64,000 bases of DNA, taken from positions 1 to 64,000 of the forward strand of contig CAZBST010000012.1 in NCBI GenBank assembly GCA_964494805.1, given 5' to 3'. The position numbers were made by a program, and so were the translations under genes. This document shows, one piece after another, positions 53,812-63,338 of this stretch (its first letter is position 1; every line of letters starts with the position of its first letter). The notes beneath the pieces are model-generated. The model had not been told where the DNA came from and searched no databases. It was given only the letters and a program-made list of their open reading frames with translations. The stretch is from CAIYOL01 sp964494805. Its GTDB lineage: Bacteria > Planctomycetota > Phycisphaerae > Sedimentisphaerales > Anaerobacaceae.

Positions 53812-54678
53812 ATGATAGACAAAGCAAAAGTGATTAAAGCAAAAATGGTAGGTAGCGTAACGGCGTTGAGAGAGTTTTGTAACTTTGGCAATAAGCGAAA
53901 GTGGTATGAAGATTTATGTGAATACTATGGTGTGACACCGAAGCAGGCTAAAGAATTAGGACCTCGTTCTGCTACGCGCAGGCCAAACCTGCCAGCCTCG
54001 CCCACAACAGCTGCCGTATCCGGTATGACAATGGCCGAAATCTGGGAAAGTAGACCCCGTAATACCGCTGAGGAAATTTACCAGTGGCAGAAGGATATGG
54101 GGTCTTGGATTTCTTTTCGTCAGTGTTATTATCATCGCAACGACCGTTTTGATTGGCTCGTCAAATCTATGCCGTCCGGAAGCAAATATTGCGAGTATGC
54201 CTGTGGCACTGCGCCAATATGCAACTGGATTGTGGAAAATGTGAAAGATAGAGTATTTCATTTTACGACGGTTGACGTTGATTGTGAGCATCGAACATTT
54301 GGCGAATGGCGCCTCAGAAGAAGGATTGAATGTAGCGGCAGGCCGTTCACATTGCAGGCGCTGATTGTCAGGCCCGATGCCCCTCTGCCATTGAAGGACC
54401 AATATGATGTGGTCAGTATCATTGAGGCACTTGTCTTAATTCATAATCCGCTCGAGGTGGTTAAGCACGTCACGGAGCACATCTGTAAAGGCGGTAAGCT
54501 ATGGGAAACTTATACCGTTATGGATGACCCCCGCACCAAAACCTGGACATCTTTCCGGCAGGCTCAGGAGCAGAGATCTGCCGTCTTTGATTGCATTCGC
54601 GCAAACTACAAACTCCTTGAAGGGCCTGCCCCGGATACCCCGAAGGATTCTGGAAGGCGATGTTGGGAGAAACTGTAA
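53812..54678 (+). CDS. Divergent methyltransferase-like protein
   Basis: The 288-residue protein has a weak SAM-binding pattern: SKYCEYACGTAPICNWI (motif I position) and YDVVSIIEALVLIHNP (motif IV position). The first 110 residues are variable, with a Pro/Ser/Thr-rich linker. GAGGA precedes the ATG. A glycosyltransferase in another frame begins 20 bases after its stop, and the frames overlap on paper, but the product reads cleanly to its stop. Confidence 0.6.
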   Translation: MIDKAKVIKAKMVGSVTALREFCNFGNKRKWYEDLCEYYGVTPKQAKELGPRSATRRPNLPASPTTAAVSGMTMAEIWESRPRNTAEEIYQWQKDMGSWISFRQCYYHRNDRFDWLVKSMPSGSKYCEYACGTAPICNWIVENVKDRVFHFTTVDVDCEHRTFGEWRLRRRIECSGRPFTLQALIVRPDAPLPLKDQYDVVSIIEALVLIHNPLEVVKHVTEHICKGGKLWETYTVMDDPRTKTWTSFRQAQEQRSAVFDCIRANYKLLEGPAPDTPKDSGRRCWEKL

Positions 54679-54697
54679 GCACTTTGGACCGCTTGGA

Positions 54698-55711
54698 ATG
54701 GTAAAGGTTCATATTCTTTTTGAATTCAAAGAAGGCCCTTGGGGAGGAGGGAATCAGTTTCTTAAATCTCTGAAGAAATACCTGTACTCTATAGGGGCCT
54801 ACGATGAGGATGTTGAAACAGCGCAGGCAATCTTATTCAATAGCCACCAGTGCATCGGTAAAGTTGCCAAAGCAAAGTTAAACCACCCTGAAAAAACATT
54901 TATTCATCGAATTGATGGCCCAATTCGCCTTTATAATCAGACAAATGATAGACGGGACAATGTTGTATTCGCAGCCAATAGGTACTTAGCCGATGCCACA
55001 GTTTTTCAGTCCACTTGGTCACAGCAGCAAAACCATCGTTTGGGACTGCATCAAAAAGCTTTTGAAATTATAATCCATAACGCACCTGAATCGACAATCT
55101 TCAATCGCCGCGAAAACAAACCTTTTTCAACAGACCGCAGAACTCGACTGATTGCCACAAGCTGGTCTCCAAACTGGAAAAAAGGATTTGACGTTTATCA
55201 ATGGCTGGATGAGAACCTTGATTTTAGTAACTACGAAATGGTCTTTGTCGGCAAATCTCCTATTCAGTTCAAAAATATCAAAACCATTTCGCCGTTAAAC
55301 AGCGAAGATATTGCTAAAAAGCTAAAAGAAAGCGATGTTTTCATTTTTGCTTCACCAATTGAGGCCTGCTCCAATTCCTTATTGGAAGCGCTGCATTGCG
55401 GACTGCCGGCCATCGGGCCCAATCAAAGCAGCACTCCAGAAATCATCGGCAGGGGAGGTGAGACTTTTTCCAAACCGACCGAAATTCCTGATTTGCTCGA
55501 AAAAATAAAAAAGAATTATCACCAATATCAGACCAATATTGGTAATCCGTCAATAGAAGATATTGGAAAGCGATATTATGATTTTATGACTTGCGTTGAA
55601 TCCGGCAAGGAAAAACCGGCGTCTTTTACTTGGACAAGCCGTATTCGTATTCAGGCAGTGGTTGCCACCTGGAAGCTTTCTGAGCGGATTAATAATATCG
55701 TGAGAATATAG
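54698..55711 (+). CDS. GT4-like glycosyltransferase
   Basis: The 337-residue protein opens with VHILFEFKEGPWGGGNQFL and has the donor region SPIEACSNSLLEALHCGLPAIG, the GT4 E-x7-E pattern. HRIDGPIRLYNQ in the N-terminal half is characteristic of a subgroup in surface glycan loci. The frame stays open upstream to 54524, inside the preceding gene, but family-like sequence begins only at ATG 54698. No strong ribosome-binding site is seen. Confidence 0.8.
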   Translation: MVKVHILFEFKEGPWGGGNQFLKSLKKYLYSIGAYDEDVETAQAILFNSHQCIGKVAKAKLNHPEKTFIHRIDGPIRLYNQTNDRRDNVVFAANRYLADATVFQSTWSQQQNHRLGLHQKAFEIIIHNAPESTIFNRRENKPFSTDRRTRLIATSWSPNWKKGFDVYQWLDENLDFSNYEMVFVGKSPIQFKNIKTISPLNSEDIAKKLKESDVFIFASPIEACSNSLLEALHCGLPAIGPNQSSTPEIIGRGGETFSKPTEIPDLLEKIKKNYHQYQTNIGNPSIEDIGKRYYDFMTCVESGKEKPASFTWTSRIRIQAVVATWKLSERINNIVRI

Positions 55712-55761
55712 GGATGGTGCTAATTACCGTCCGGTTACTAATCTTTCATACCTAATGCTCT

Positions 55762-56898
55762 ATGCAGCTTGCCCTGTTTTTCACACGTGGTGTTTCTCTT
55801 AAGCTCTGGTTTGACAGCGGCTTGTTCGACCGTGAAAAACAACTGTATGAGGAGCATCTTCGCAGGGGCAGCCTCAAGAAAGTGTATTGGCTGACTTACG
55901 GCACAGATGATGCGGCGATGGCGAGTAAGCTTAGGGCTGCTGGCCGATTGCATCCGGATATAGTGGTGCTTCCTATGGCGCGTTTTTTCTCGGGCAAATG
56001 GGGTTGCTTGCTTTATTCGTTTCTTATGCCTTTATTTTGCCGCCGCTGGCTTAAATTGGTGGATATCTTCAAGACCAATCAGATGGACGGCAGTTGGGCC
56101 GCTGTCCTGGCTAAGTGGCTGTATCACAAACCTCTGGTTGTCAGAACCGGTTTCACTTGGTCGCTTTTGAGAAAAACGCATAACGCACCAAAGCACAACG
56201 TAAGAATGATTGGAATAGCCGAGCGCCTCGCATTCAAAAACGCATCAGTGGTAACCGTTACTACTCTAACGCAGGCGCATTATATTTTTGAGAACTACTG
56301 CTTATCTGAAGAAACTGTTCGGGTAATACCTAATTATGTTGATACACAACTTTTTACACCCGGAGAGCAGGGCGAAAAGTACTCCGACCGACTCATTTTT
56401 GTCGGCCGGCTCGATGGTGAGAAGAACCTTTTTAATCTGATTGAGGCTGTTGCCCAAACCGGCTTAACGCTTGATATCTACGGCAAAGGTGGTATCCGCA
56501 ATAAGCTGGAGGTACACGCAAAAAAAATCAATGTGAAGGTTAATTTCATGGGTGTTGTCCCTAATAATGAAATGCCAGTGGTTCTTAATCGTTATCGTTA
56601 TTATGTGTTGCCTTCTTTCCACGAAGGGATGCCAAAAACATTGCTTGAGGCAATGGCCTGCGGCTTGGTATGTATCGGCACAGATGTTGAGGGAATCAAT
56701 AATATCATAGAAGATGGAGTCAGCGGGTACTTGGCAAAAGGAACCCAAGCCGATGCTCTTGTTGAGGTAATAAGAAGAGCTATCCAACTGCCGCACGACT
56801 CCGTTACGGCTGAGGGAATACGACGGGTTCGGGATAACTTCTCACTCGAAACTGTAGCAAAGCGGGAAAAAGAAATAATCGAAAACTTGAAAATATGA
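55762..56898 (+). CDS. Family 4 glycosyltransferase
   Basis: The 378-residue GT-B enzyme shows VIPNYVDTQLFTPGE at the hinge, LIFVGRLDGEKNLFNLIEA opening the donor domain and SFHEGMPKTLLEAMACGLV, the retaining E-x7-E motif. The whole length is normal. The stop overlaps the next methyltransferase by 4 bases. Confidence 0.9.
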   Translation: MQLALFFTRGVSLKLWFDSGLFDREKQLYEEHLRRGSLKKVYWLTYGTDDAAMASKLRAAGRLHPDIVVLPMARFFSGKWGCLLYSFLMPLFCRRWLKLVDIFKTNQMDGSWAAVLAKWLYHKPLVVRTGFTWSLLRKTHNAPKHNVRMIGIAERLAFKNASVVTVTTLTQAHYIFENYCLSEETVRVIPNYVDTQLFTPGEQGEKYSDRLIFVGRLDGEKNLFNLIEAVAQTGLTLDIYGKGGIRNKLEVHAKKINVKVNFMGVVPNNEMPVVLNRYRYYVLPSFHEGMPKTLLEAMACGLVCIGTDVEGINNIIEDGVSGYLAKGTQADALVEVIRRAIQLPHDSVTAEGIRRVRDNFSLETVAKREKEIIENLKI

Positions 56899-57704
56899 TA
56901 TGCTATTTTGATAAAAGCAAAAATCGACTCGTTTATGTAGGCAAAGCAGCCAGTGATACCTATTGGGACCAGCATTGGAAGTCTGAAAGTTCAAAACTTA
57001 AAAAGCAAATCAGAGTTAAGAACGATAGATTTATAATTGGTTATACCAAAAAGTATCTTCCTCCGGGGACTAAAATATTTGAAGGTGGATGTGGACTGGG
57101 AGAGAAAGTTTGTGCTCTTCATTATCAGGGATATGATGCTTATGGGGTTGATTATGCGAAGGAAACTGTTAAAAAGGTCAATCAATGTGCTCCGGAGTTG
57201 AAAATTAAAGTTGGAGATGTCAGAGATTTACAATTTCCAGACAATTTTTTTGATGGTTATTGGTCATTAGGAGTGATAGAACATCTTTACGATGGTTACG
57301 AAAAAATTGTTAGCGAAATGTTTCGAGTGCTTAAGCCGGGAGGATATCTTTTCCTGACAGTGCCTGTAATGTCCCCGTTGAGAAAAGCTAAGGTAAGGCG
57401 AAAAAAATACCCTGAGTATAAAGAGTCCCGAGAAATAAGGGATAATTTTTATCAGTTTGCATTTGACCCAAAGAATATTATTAATGATTTGCAGAGTAAA
57501 GGGTTCAAATTAGTCGATGTAAAACCTTATGATGGAATTAAAGGCTTGAAAGATGAAGTGTCGGTATTAAAACCTTTTTTGCAGTATCTGTATGATAAGA
57601 GAGATCGTGCTTCAAACCTGGTGAAAAGAGGGCTAGATATTGTACTTAGGCGTTTTGCAAACCATATATGCCTGTTTGTTACGCAGAAGGTTGGAACAAA
57701 TTGA
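56895..57704 (+). CDS. Class I SAM-dependent methyltransferase
   Basis: The 269-residue protein has motif I FEGGCGLGEKVCALH, the acidic second strand YGVDYAKET and YWSLGVIEHLYDGYEK, VLKPGGYLFLTVP, a standard Methyltransf_11 core. By eye the gene is more AT-rich than its neighbours. It starts in an ATGA overlap with the GT4 gene and ends in a TTGA overlap with the next transferase. Confidence 0.85.
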   Translation: MICYFDKSKNRLVYVGKAASDTYWDQHWKSESSKLKKQIRVKNDRFIIGYTKKYLPPGTKIFEGGCGLGEKVCALHYQGYDAYGVDYAKETVKKVNQCAPELKIKVGDVRDLQFPDNFFDGYWSLGVIEHLYDGYEKIVSEMFRVLKPGGYLFLTVPVMSPLRKAKVRRKKYPEYKESREIRDNFYQFAFDPKNIINDLQSKGFKLVDVKPYDGIKGLKDEVSVLKPFLQYLYDKRDRASNLVKRGLDIVLRRFANHICLFVTQKVGTN

Positions 57705-58750
57705 ACTCAGTAAGGAAAGCACTTTCAGACCGGAACGGAGACTTTGAGCTTATAAAACCAGGCAACTTTATTGATGCCCCTGTGATTTCGGTTGTAATGT
57801 CGGTTTACAATGGCCAAAAATACCTGCGTGAATCGATTGACTCAATTCTGGAGCAAACCTATAAAAACTTTGAGTTTATCATTATCAACGACGGCTCAGA
57901 AGATAATAGTCTGGACATACTTCTTGAATACGAGGCCAGGGACCCACGCATCACAATAGTAAACCAAAACAATATCGGGCTGACGCGTTCGCTGAACAGG
58001 GGGATAAAATTAGCTGCATCTGAATACATAGCCCGGCAGGACGCCGATGATATTTCCCTCCCAACCCGGCTTGAAAAGCAGCTCAATTTTATGGAAAATC
58101 ATCCAGAAGTTGCTGTAGTTGGCTGTCTCGGAGACTTTTTCAATGTCGATGGTGTGCTTCGAGCAGTAAGAGACCCCAAGCACTCTCGGGAGGGAATGAA
58201 GCGACACCTGGCAAGTAAAAATCTGTTTATGCACGGCTCAGCAATGATGAGAAAATCATGCTTGGCAAAAGTTGGTTTCTATCGTGAATTTTTTCGCCAC
58301 TCACAGGACTATGATTTGTGGTTGAGATTATCACAATATTTTGACATCGATGTTTTGCCTGAAAACCTGTACCAGTATAGGGTTACCCTTGAGGCGATAA
58401 GTGTTGCCCGCTGGCCGATTCAAAAACAATACGCCGATATTGCCAGAAAGCTCCATGCAGAAAGGCTTGCAACTGGCAAGGATTCGTATGACACATTCGT
58501 CCGGTCTTACCCAGAGGGGTTGCCTGTTCGTGATGACATATCAGGCAAATATGAGTACCATCTTTTTTTAGCCAGGGAATTCGTATGCGGCAATAAGTTG
58601 AAGGACGCACGCAGCGAATTACGGAAACTCTGGCAGTTGGGATGCCGAAGGCCGGAGATGTTCTATTTGCTCTTAAAAAGCCTGCTCGGGACGAGATTGC
58701 TTAATATATATAGGCAACTAAGAGCACTGATATTTGAATTTGATGCGTGA
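57701..58750 (+). CDS. Family 2 glycosyltransferase
   Basis: This is a GT-A enzyme with ISVVMSVYNGQKYL, IINDGSEDNS and the acidic motif ARQDADD (DxD-type). Its first 90 residues closely match the N-terminal transferase domain of the protein at 59646, so one copy probably arose from the other. I prefer the TTG at 57701, which sits in a TTGA overlap with AGAAGG upstream; an in-frame ATG at 57668 is possible. The C-terminal 90 residues are helical. Confidence 0.85.
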   Translation: MNSVRKALSDRNGDFELIKPGNFIDAPVISVVMSVYNGQKYLRESIDSILEQTYKNFEFIIINDGSEDNSLDILLEYEARDPRITIVNQNNIGLTRSLNRGIKLAASEYIARQDADDISLPTRLEKQLNFMENHPEVAVVGCLGDFFNVDGVLRAVRDPKHSREGMKRHLASKNLFMHGSAMMRKSCLAKVGFYREFFRHSQDYDLWLRLSQYFDIDVLPENLYQYRVTLEAISVARWPIQKQYADIARKLHAERLATGKDSYDTFVRSYPEGLPVRDDISGKYEYHLFLAREFVCGNKLKDARSELRKLWQLGCRRPEMFYLLLKSLLGTRLLNIYRQLRALIFEFDA

Positions 58751-58759
58751 AGTGGAACT

Positions 58760-59596
58760 ATGGATGTAAAATGCTCTCCACCACAGGACACAGATATTGT
58801 GGTTCTGATTCCACATTACGATAATCTCGAAGGGTTAAAACAATCGTTGATTGCCGTGTCTAAGTCTATCATACCGGTTGATGTGCTGGTTGTAGATGAT
58901 GGCAGCAATACCTCGGTTGAAGAGGAACAGTTGCGGCAAATATATCCTTCGACCACCGTGTTGTACTCGCCGACAAATGAAGGTATCGAGTATGCCCTCA
59001 ATCGTGGGCTCACATTTATCTGCGACCATAAGCCGTACAAATATGTTGCTCGCCTTGATGCCGATGATATTTGTTCTCCGGACCGCTTCGCTAAAGAAAG
59101 AGAGTTTCTGGAAAGCAATCCCGATGTTTTTCTGGTAGGTTCGTGGGCTTTGTTTGTTGACCGCTCCGGCAAACCGCTCTGGAGGTTTTGTCCGCCCATT
59201 AAGCACGAACACATCCGAAAGAGAATGTTCTTAAATAATATGTTTTGCCACCCCACCGTGATGTGCCGCCTGGAAATATTCAAAGAAATCGGGTTTTATT
59301 CTACCGAGCATCCTTCTGCTGAGGATTTCGCTCTGTTTTTTAAGGTTACTCGACGATTCAAAGTAGCCAATATTCCTGAGTATTTAGTGCGCACATTTGT
59401 TACGCCGGGTGGCATCTCGTTGGGCTGGCGCGATCGGCAGGTGAAGGCACGCCTTAGAATTATATTCGATAACTTTGATTTTTCGTTCTGGGCTTTTTAC
59501 GGGTTGACGCGTAATCTTCTTTTGTGGCTTCTGCCTTATTCTTTGGTTCAAAACCTAAAGTGCCGATTGTTCAGGCCCCGAACGTCTCTTGAATAA
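58760..59596 (+). CDS. Family 2 glycosyltransferase
   Basis: The 278-residue GT-A enzyme shows VVLIPHYDNLEGLK, LVVDDGSNTS and VARLDADD (the metal-binding DxD-type motif). HPTVMCRLEIFKEIG and EDFALFFKV are typical of the acceptor region. It is more distant from its neighbours than they are from each other. Confidence 0.88.
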   Translation: MDVKCSPPQDTDIVVLIPHYDNLEGLKQSLIAVSKSIIPVDVLVVDDGSNTSVEEEQLRQIYPSTTVLYSPTNEGIEYALNRGLTFICDHKPYKYVARLDADDICSPDRFAKEREFLESNPDVFLVGSWALFVDRSGKPLWRFCPPIKHEHIRKRMFLNNMFCHPTVMCRLEIFKEIGFYSTEHPSAEDFALFFKVTRRFKVANIPEYLVRTFVTPGGISLGWRDRQVKARLRIIFDNFDFSFWAFYGLTRNLLLWLLPYSLVQNLKCRLFRPRTSLE

Positions 59597-59645
59597 TGGA
59601 GAAGCTAATTGGAGCTATGACCCGTTGGTTTTGTTGCGGTGACAA

Positions 59646-61370
59646 ATGACAGAAATACTTTCAAACGATAGAAAGCATGGCGAACTTATACGACCCAAGA
59701 ACTTTGTTGATGCCCCTGTAATTTCCGTCGTGATGTCAGTTTATAATGGTGAAAGGTACTTGCGTGAATCAATTGAATCAATTCTTGGACAGACCTACAG
59801 GAATTTCGAGTTTATCATAATTAATGATGGTTCCACTGACTCAACCAGAGAGATAATTTTGTCCTACGATGACCCAAGAATTTGTCTGATTGATAATGAG
59901 GAAAATATAGGCCTGACGAGGTCGTTAAATAAAGGATTAGGAATCGCAAGAGGTGAATACATAGCAAGAATGGATGCCGATGACGTTTCTATGCTTAACC
60001 GATTTGAAAGCCAGTTGGATTTTCTTAATCATCACCGAGATTATGCAGTTGTGGGCACTTTCCTGAAGGCGATAAATGAGGACTCTAAGGTTGTTTTCAC
60101 CATTGAAAAACCCATTTGGCACGCTGATATTTGTGAGTTCTTGAACAAAGACAACTGTATTGGGCACGGCTCAGCGATGATAAGAAGGAAATGCCTGCAG
60201 GACATTGGGGGCTACGATGAGTCTATAGATAAATCGCAGGATTACGAGCTCTGGCTGAGGATATCTAAAAACTACAAGCTGGCCAATATCCCACAGTACC
60301 TCTATATGTGGAGAAGTCATAAAGAGAATATATCTGAAAAACATAGAAATGAGCAAAAACACTTTGTCGAAATGATTAAAATCAGGGCTGAGGGAAAATC
60401 AGAAAATAGAAAGGTGGACTATTGTAGTAAGCCCAAATTTTCAATATTAATGGCAAATTATAATAATGCTGAATATATCGCGGAGGCGATCCAATCCGTT
60501 CTGGAACAAACATTTCAGGATTGGGAGCTGGTAGTCGTCGATGATTGCTCTACTGATAATTCTATAAAGGTAATCGAGCCTTATCTAGAAGATGGAAGGA
60601 TAAGATTGCTTCAAAATAAAGTTAATAAGGGCTATATAGGTACTCTCAAAAGATTGGTATATGAGTCAAGAGCACAACTTTTGGGTATATTAGACAGTGA
60701 TGATGCGATTACTAATGACGCTATTGAAGTAATATATGACGCTTACAAAAAGAATCCTGATTGTGGTTTTATTTATTCCCAGTTTGTCTGGTGTGACAAT
60801 AAGTTGAACCACATATCGGAGGGATTCTGTGATTCAGTATCCCCGGACAAAGGCGATCTTCGTTGTGACTGTGTAAGTGCATTTAGAACTTTTAGAAAAA
60901 AAGATTATTTCAAAACAGAGGGCTTCGATGAAAACTTCTTATATGCCGAAGATAAAGATTTAATCTTTAAGATGGAAGAAGTAACCAATTTGCTATTCGT
61001 TGATAAGGTTTTGTATAAGTACAGGGGCCTGCCTCAGTCGCAATCAAGCGACCTTCAAAAAAGTCAAATAGGTCGTATCTCTTATTTCTTGGCTAAATAC
61101 AAGGCTTACAAAAGAAGACTAAACACGAACATCCCGAATTTGACCGCAAAAGAGATGGCTGTTCAGCTTCTTGATGCTGCAATTTTATGCTTGGAGCAAA
61201 AGAAAATAAATAAGGCATTTAATCTATTGCTAAGGGCTATAAAGTTGAATCCACGCAAGATTAAATTCTATGTTTATCTTTGCTTATCTCTACTACCTTC
61301 GAGTGTAGTTGTGAACTTGTTGCCTACTAGGAAGAAATTAAAACAGTTTCAGTATGAGTCAAATTTGTAG
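59646..61370 (+). CDS. Two-domain family 2 glycosyltransferase
   Basis: The 574-residue protein carries two GT-A domains in tandem. Domain 1 (about 25-240) has VISVVMSVYNGERYL, IINDGSTDST and ARMDADD. Domain 2 (about 262-480) has FSILMANYNNAEYI, VVVDDCSTDNS and GILDSDD. Both DxD-type motifs are intact, so both may be active, as in bifunctional polymerising or alternating transferases. A helical tail of about 80 residues follows. Domain 1 is a near relative of the protein at 57701. In-frame codons continue past the TAG (see the gap after it). Confidence 0.87.
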   Translation: MTEILSNDRKHGELIRPKNFVDAPVISVVMSVYNGERYLRESIESILGQTYRNFEFIIINDGSTDSTREIILSYDDPRICLIDNEENIGLTRSLNKGLGIARGEYIARMDADDVSMLNRFESQLDFLNHHRDYAVVGTFLKAINEDSKVVFTIEKPIWHADICEFLNKDNCIGHGSAMIRRKCLQDIGGYDESIDKSQDYELWLRISKNYKLANIPQYLYMWRSHKENISEKHRNEQKHFVEMIKIRAEGKSENRKVDYCSKPKFSILMANYNNAEYIAEAIQSVLEQTFQDWELVVVDDCSTDNSIKVIEPYLEDGRIRLLQNKVNKGYIGTLKRLVYESRAQLLGILDSDDAITNDAIEVIYDAYKKNPDCGFIYSQFVWCDNKLNHISEGFCDSVSPDKGDLRCDCVSAFRTFRKKDYFKTEGFDENFLYAEDKDLIFKMEEVTNLLFVDKVLYKYRGLPQSQSSDLQKSQIGRISYFLAKYKAYKRRLNTNIPNLTAKEMAVQLLDAAILCLEQKKINKAFNLLLRAIKLNPRKIKFYVYLCLSLLPSSVVVNLLPTRKKLKQFQYESNL

Positions 61371-61533
61371 TTCGGCGTCGGATTGTTAAATATACTTCAA
61401 GAATTCAAAAAACTTTGGGTTTCAAAGTTGGCATCTGAGTTGGTTCCGACGAAACTAATGGCGTTAAGTCCGGCATATAAGCAGGATTGGTCTGGTAATT
61501 AGCCGATGTTCGTGGTATTTTTACGGGACAAAT
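61371..61533 (+). other. Intergenic gap with an in-frame protein-like extension and a small hairpin
   Basis: The frame of the two-domain glycosyltransferase stays open for 43 more codons after its TAG, to a second TAG at 61500-61502, with protein-like composition (for example FKKLWVSKLASELVP). AACTTTG (61411-61417) and CAAAGTT (61423-61429) form a 7-bp stem with a five-base loop, but no T-tract follows, so it is not a standard terminator. Confidence 0.4.
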
Positions 61534-62466
61534 ATGGCCAAGACAGAGAACAAGCCAACCATCAGCATCATCATCCCGACTTATAATCGAAGCCAGTTAA
61601 TAGTTCGCGCTGTTAAGAGCGTACTCAACCAAACCTATCAGGATTTCGAACTCATTGTTGTCGATGATGCCTCAACCGATAATACTGAAGAAGTTGTAAA
61701 TAGCTTCGATGATGAAAGGATTAGATACATTCGGCACGAGGAAAACAAAGGTGAGGCGGCGGCACGGAATACAGGCATAAAGGCTGCCAGAGGAGACTAT
61801 ATAGCATATCAGGACAGTGACGACGAATGGTTTCCTGAAAAGCTGGCCAGGCAGATAGAGCTTTTAGAACACGCATCACCTGAGGTAGGCGTTATATATA
61901 CGGGGTTCTGGAAAACGGAGAACCACAGGAGAACTTATATTCCATTTTCTTGGGTGAAGCAAAAGAACGGGGATATACATAAGGAACTATTAAAAGGCAA
62001 TTTTATAGGGAGTCCGGTTGTTCTTATAAAAAAGGAATGTTTCAGCGAAGTGGGACTGTTTGATGAGAGGCTCCGCAATCTCGTAGACTGGGAAATGTGG
62101 CTTAGAATATCGAAGCAATATCATTTTAGATGCGTCGATGAACCGTTAGTAATTGCACACTATGACTCGGATAATATTTCTGACAATCTTGGCAGCCTAA
62201 TTGACGCGACGGAGCTGGTTTTGGAGAAGAACCGCAAAGAATTTGAAGTGGAGAAAAAACTGCTGGCAAAACACTGGATAAACATTGGTAATTTGTTGGT
62301 CGCAGAAGACAGGGTAGAAAAAGGTCGTCGCTATATAGTTAACGCTCTTAGGTTACGTCTATTTAGTATGCGTTTGCTATTGGCGGCTTTTTTGGCGTTT
62401 TTCGGCCTTTATGATAAAGTTGTCCGTATATTTCGCAGCATAACAAGTAGCAGACAGAAGGCATAA
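61534..62466 (+). CDS. Family 2 glycosyltransferase
   Basis: The 310-residue GT-A enzyme shows ISIIIPTYNRSQLI, VVDDASTDNTEEV and YQDSDDEWFPEK, the DxD-type motif in its usual context. LVDWEMWLRIS lies in the acceptor region. A hydrophobic stretch near residue 290 may tether it to the membrane. It stops one base before the next gene. Confidence 0.9.
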   Translation: MAKTENKPTISIIIPTYNRSQLIVRAVKSVLNQTYQDFELIVVDDASTDNTEEVVNSFDDERIRYIRHEENKGEAAARNTGIKAARGDYIAYQDSDDEWFPEKLARQIELLEHASPEVGVIYTGFWKTENHRRTYIPFSWVKQKNGDIHKELLKGNFIGSPVVLIKKECFSEVGLFDERLRNLVDWEMWLRISKQYHFRCVDEPLVIAHYDSDNISDNLGSLIDATELVLEKNRKEFEVEKKLLAKHWINIGNLLVAEDRVEKGRRYIVNALRLRLFSMRLLLAAFLAFFGLYDKVVRIFRSITSSRQKA

Positions 62467-62467
62467 A

Positions 62468-63310
62468 ATGGCTCAACCCACAATTTCAATCTGTATGGCA
62501 ACATATAATGGAGAGCGATTTCTAAGACAACAACTGGAATCTATCATCGCTCAGTCTAATCAGGACTGGCAGCTTTTAATCAGAGATGATGGTTCAAATG
62601 ATAATACCGTGCATATCGTAGAAGACTACGCGGCTCGGCTGCCGAGCAAAATCAGGTTAGTTACGGATAATGAAGGTCGTTTGGGAGCAAGTTTGAATTT
62701 CGGAAAGTTGCTGGAGTATGCCGATACTGAATACATTATGTTCAGTGACCAGGATGACGTATGGCTGCCGAACAAAATTGAACTGACCCTGAATGCAATG
62801 AAAGCAGCGGAGCAGCTTTATCCGGACAAACCTGTACTGATACACACAGACCTGCAGGTTATGGATTCTGAATTGAACACTATTGCAAATTCGATGTGGA
62901 TCTATCAAAAGCTTTTTCCGGAGGCGGGTGATGATTTGAACAGGATTATGGCTCAGAATGTCGTGACGGGCTGCACAGTAATGATAAACACAAAAGCCAG
63001 GGTTGTGTCTATGCCTGTTCCATGCGAAGCTATAATGTATGACTGGTGGCTCGCTCTTAGCGTGTGCAGGCATGGTAAAATTGTTTATGTGTCGATTCCG
63101 TCCATTTTGTATCGGCAGCATTCCGACAACCAGCTGGGTGCGCAAAAGGCACGGAGGATAAATATCATTCATCTTTTGAAGAAGCTGTGCTGCATAAGAA
63201 AGCTACTGTTGCCTCACTATCGGATGTTAAAAAGATTTGACCCTCATGTCAGTTTTTGGCTGCTACTGTTGAATAAGATCCTCGTTAAAATTGCTCAACG
63301 ATGCAGATAG
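62468..63310 (+). CDS. Family 2 glycosyltransferase, rhamnosyltransferase-like
   Basis: The 280-residue GT-A enzyme shows ISICMATYNGERFL, IRDDGSNDNT and MFSDQDDVWLP. The SDQDDVW form is typical of WcaA/RfbN-like enzymes that often use dTDP-rhamnose, in keeping with the rml operon. The exact linkage is not predictable. Confidence 0.88.
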   Translation: MAQPTISICMATYNGERFLRQQLESIIAQSNQDWQLLIRDDGSNDNTVHIVEDYAARLPSKIRLVTDNEGRLGASLNFGKLLEYADTEYIMFSDQDDVWLPNKIELTLNAMKAAEQLYPDKPVLIHTDLQVMDSELNTIANSMWIYQKLFPEAGDDLNRIMAQNVVTGCTVMINTKARVVSMPVPCEAIMYDWWLALSVCRHGKIVYVSIPSILYRQHSDNQLGAQKARRINIIHLLKKLCCIRKLLLPHYRMLKRFDPHVSFWLLLLNKILVKIAQRCR

Positions 63311-63338
63311 TCACATCGGTTAACCCCATAACTAAAAG

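Noticed and set aside
53812..55711. Single frameshifted gene joining the methyltransferase-like and GT4-like genes
   Set aside because: The two products have different folds and each reads cleanly. The overlapping frame upstream of 54698 is not family-like.
57668..57700. ATG 57668 as start of the GT2 gene
   Set aside because: It lies inside the methyltransferase gene, whereas TTG 57701 has AGAAGG upstream and a TTGA overlap typical of this locus. It remains possible.
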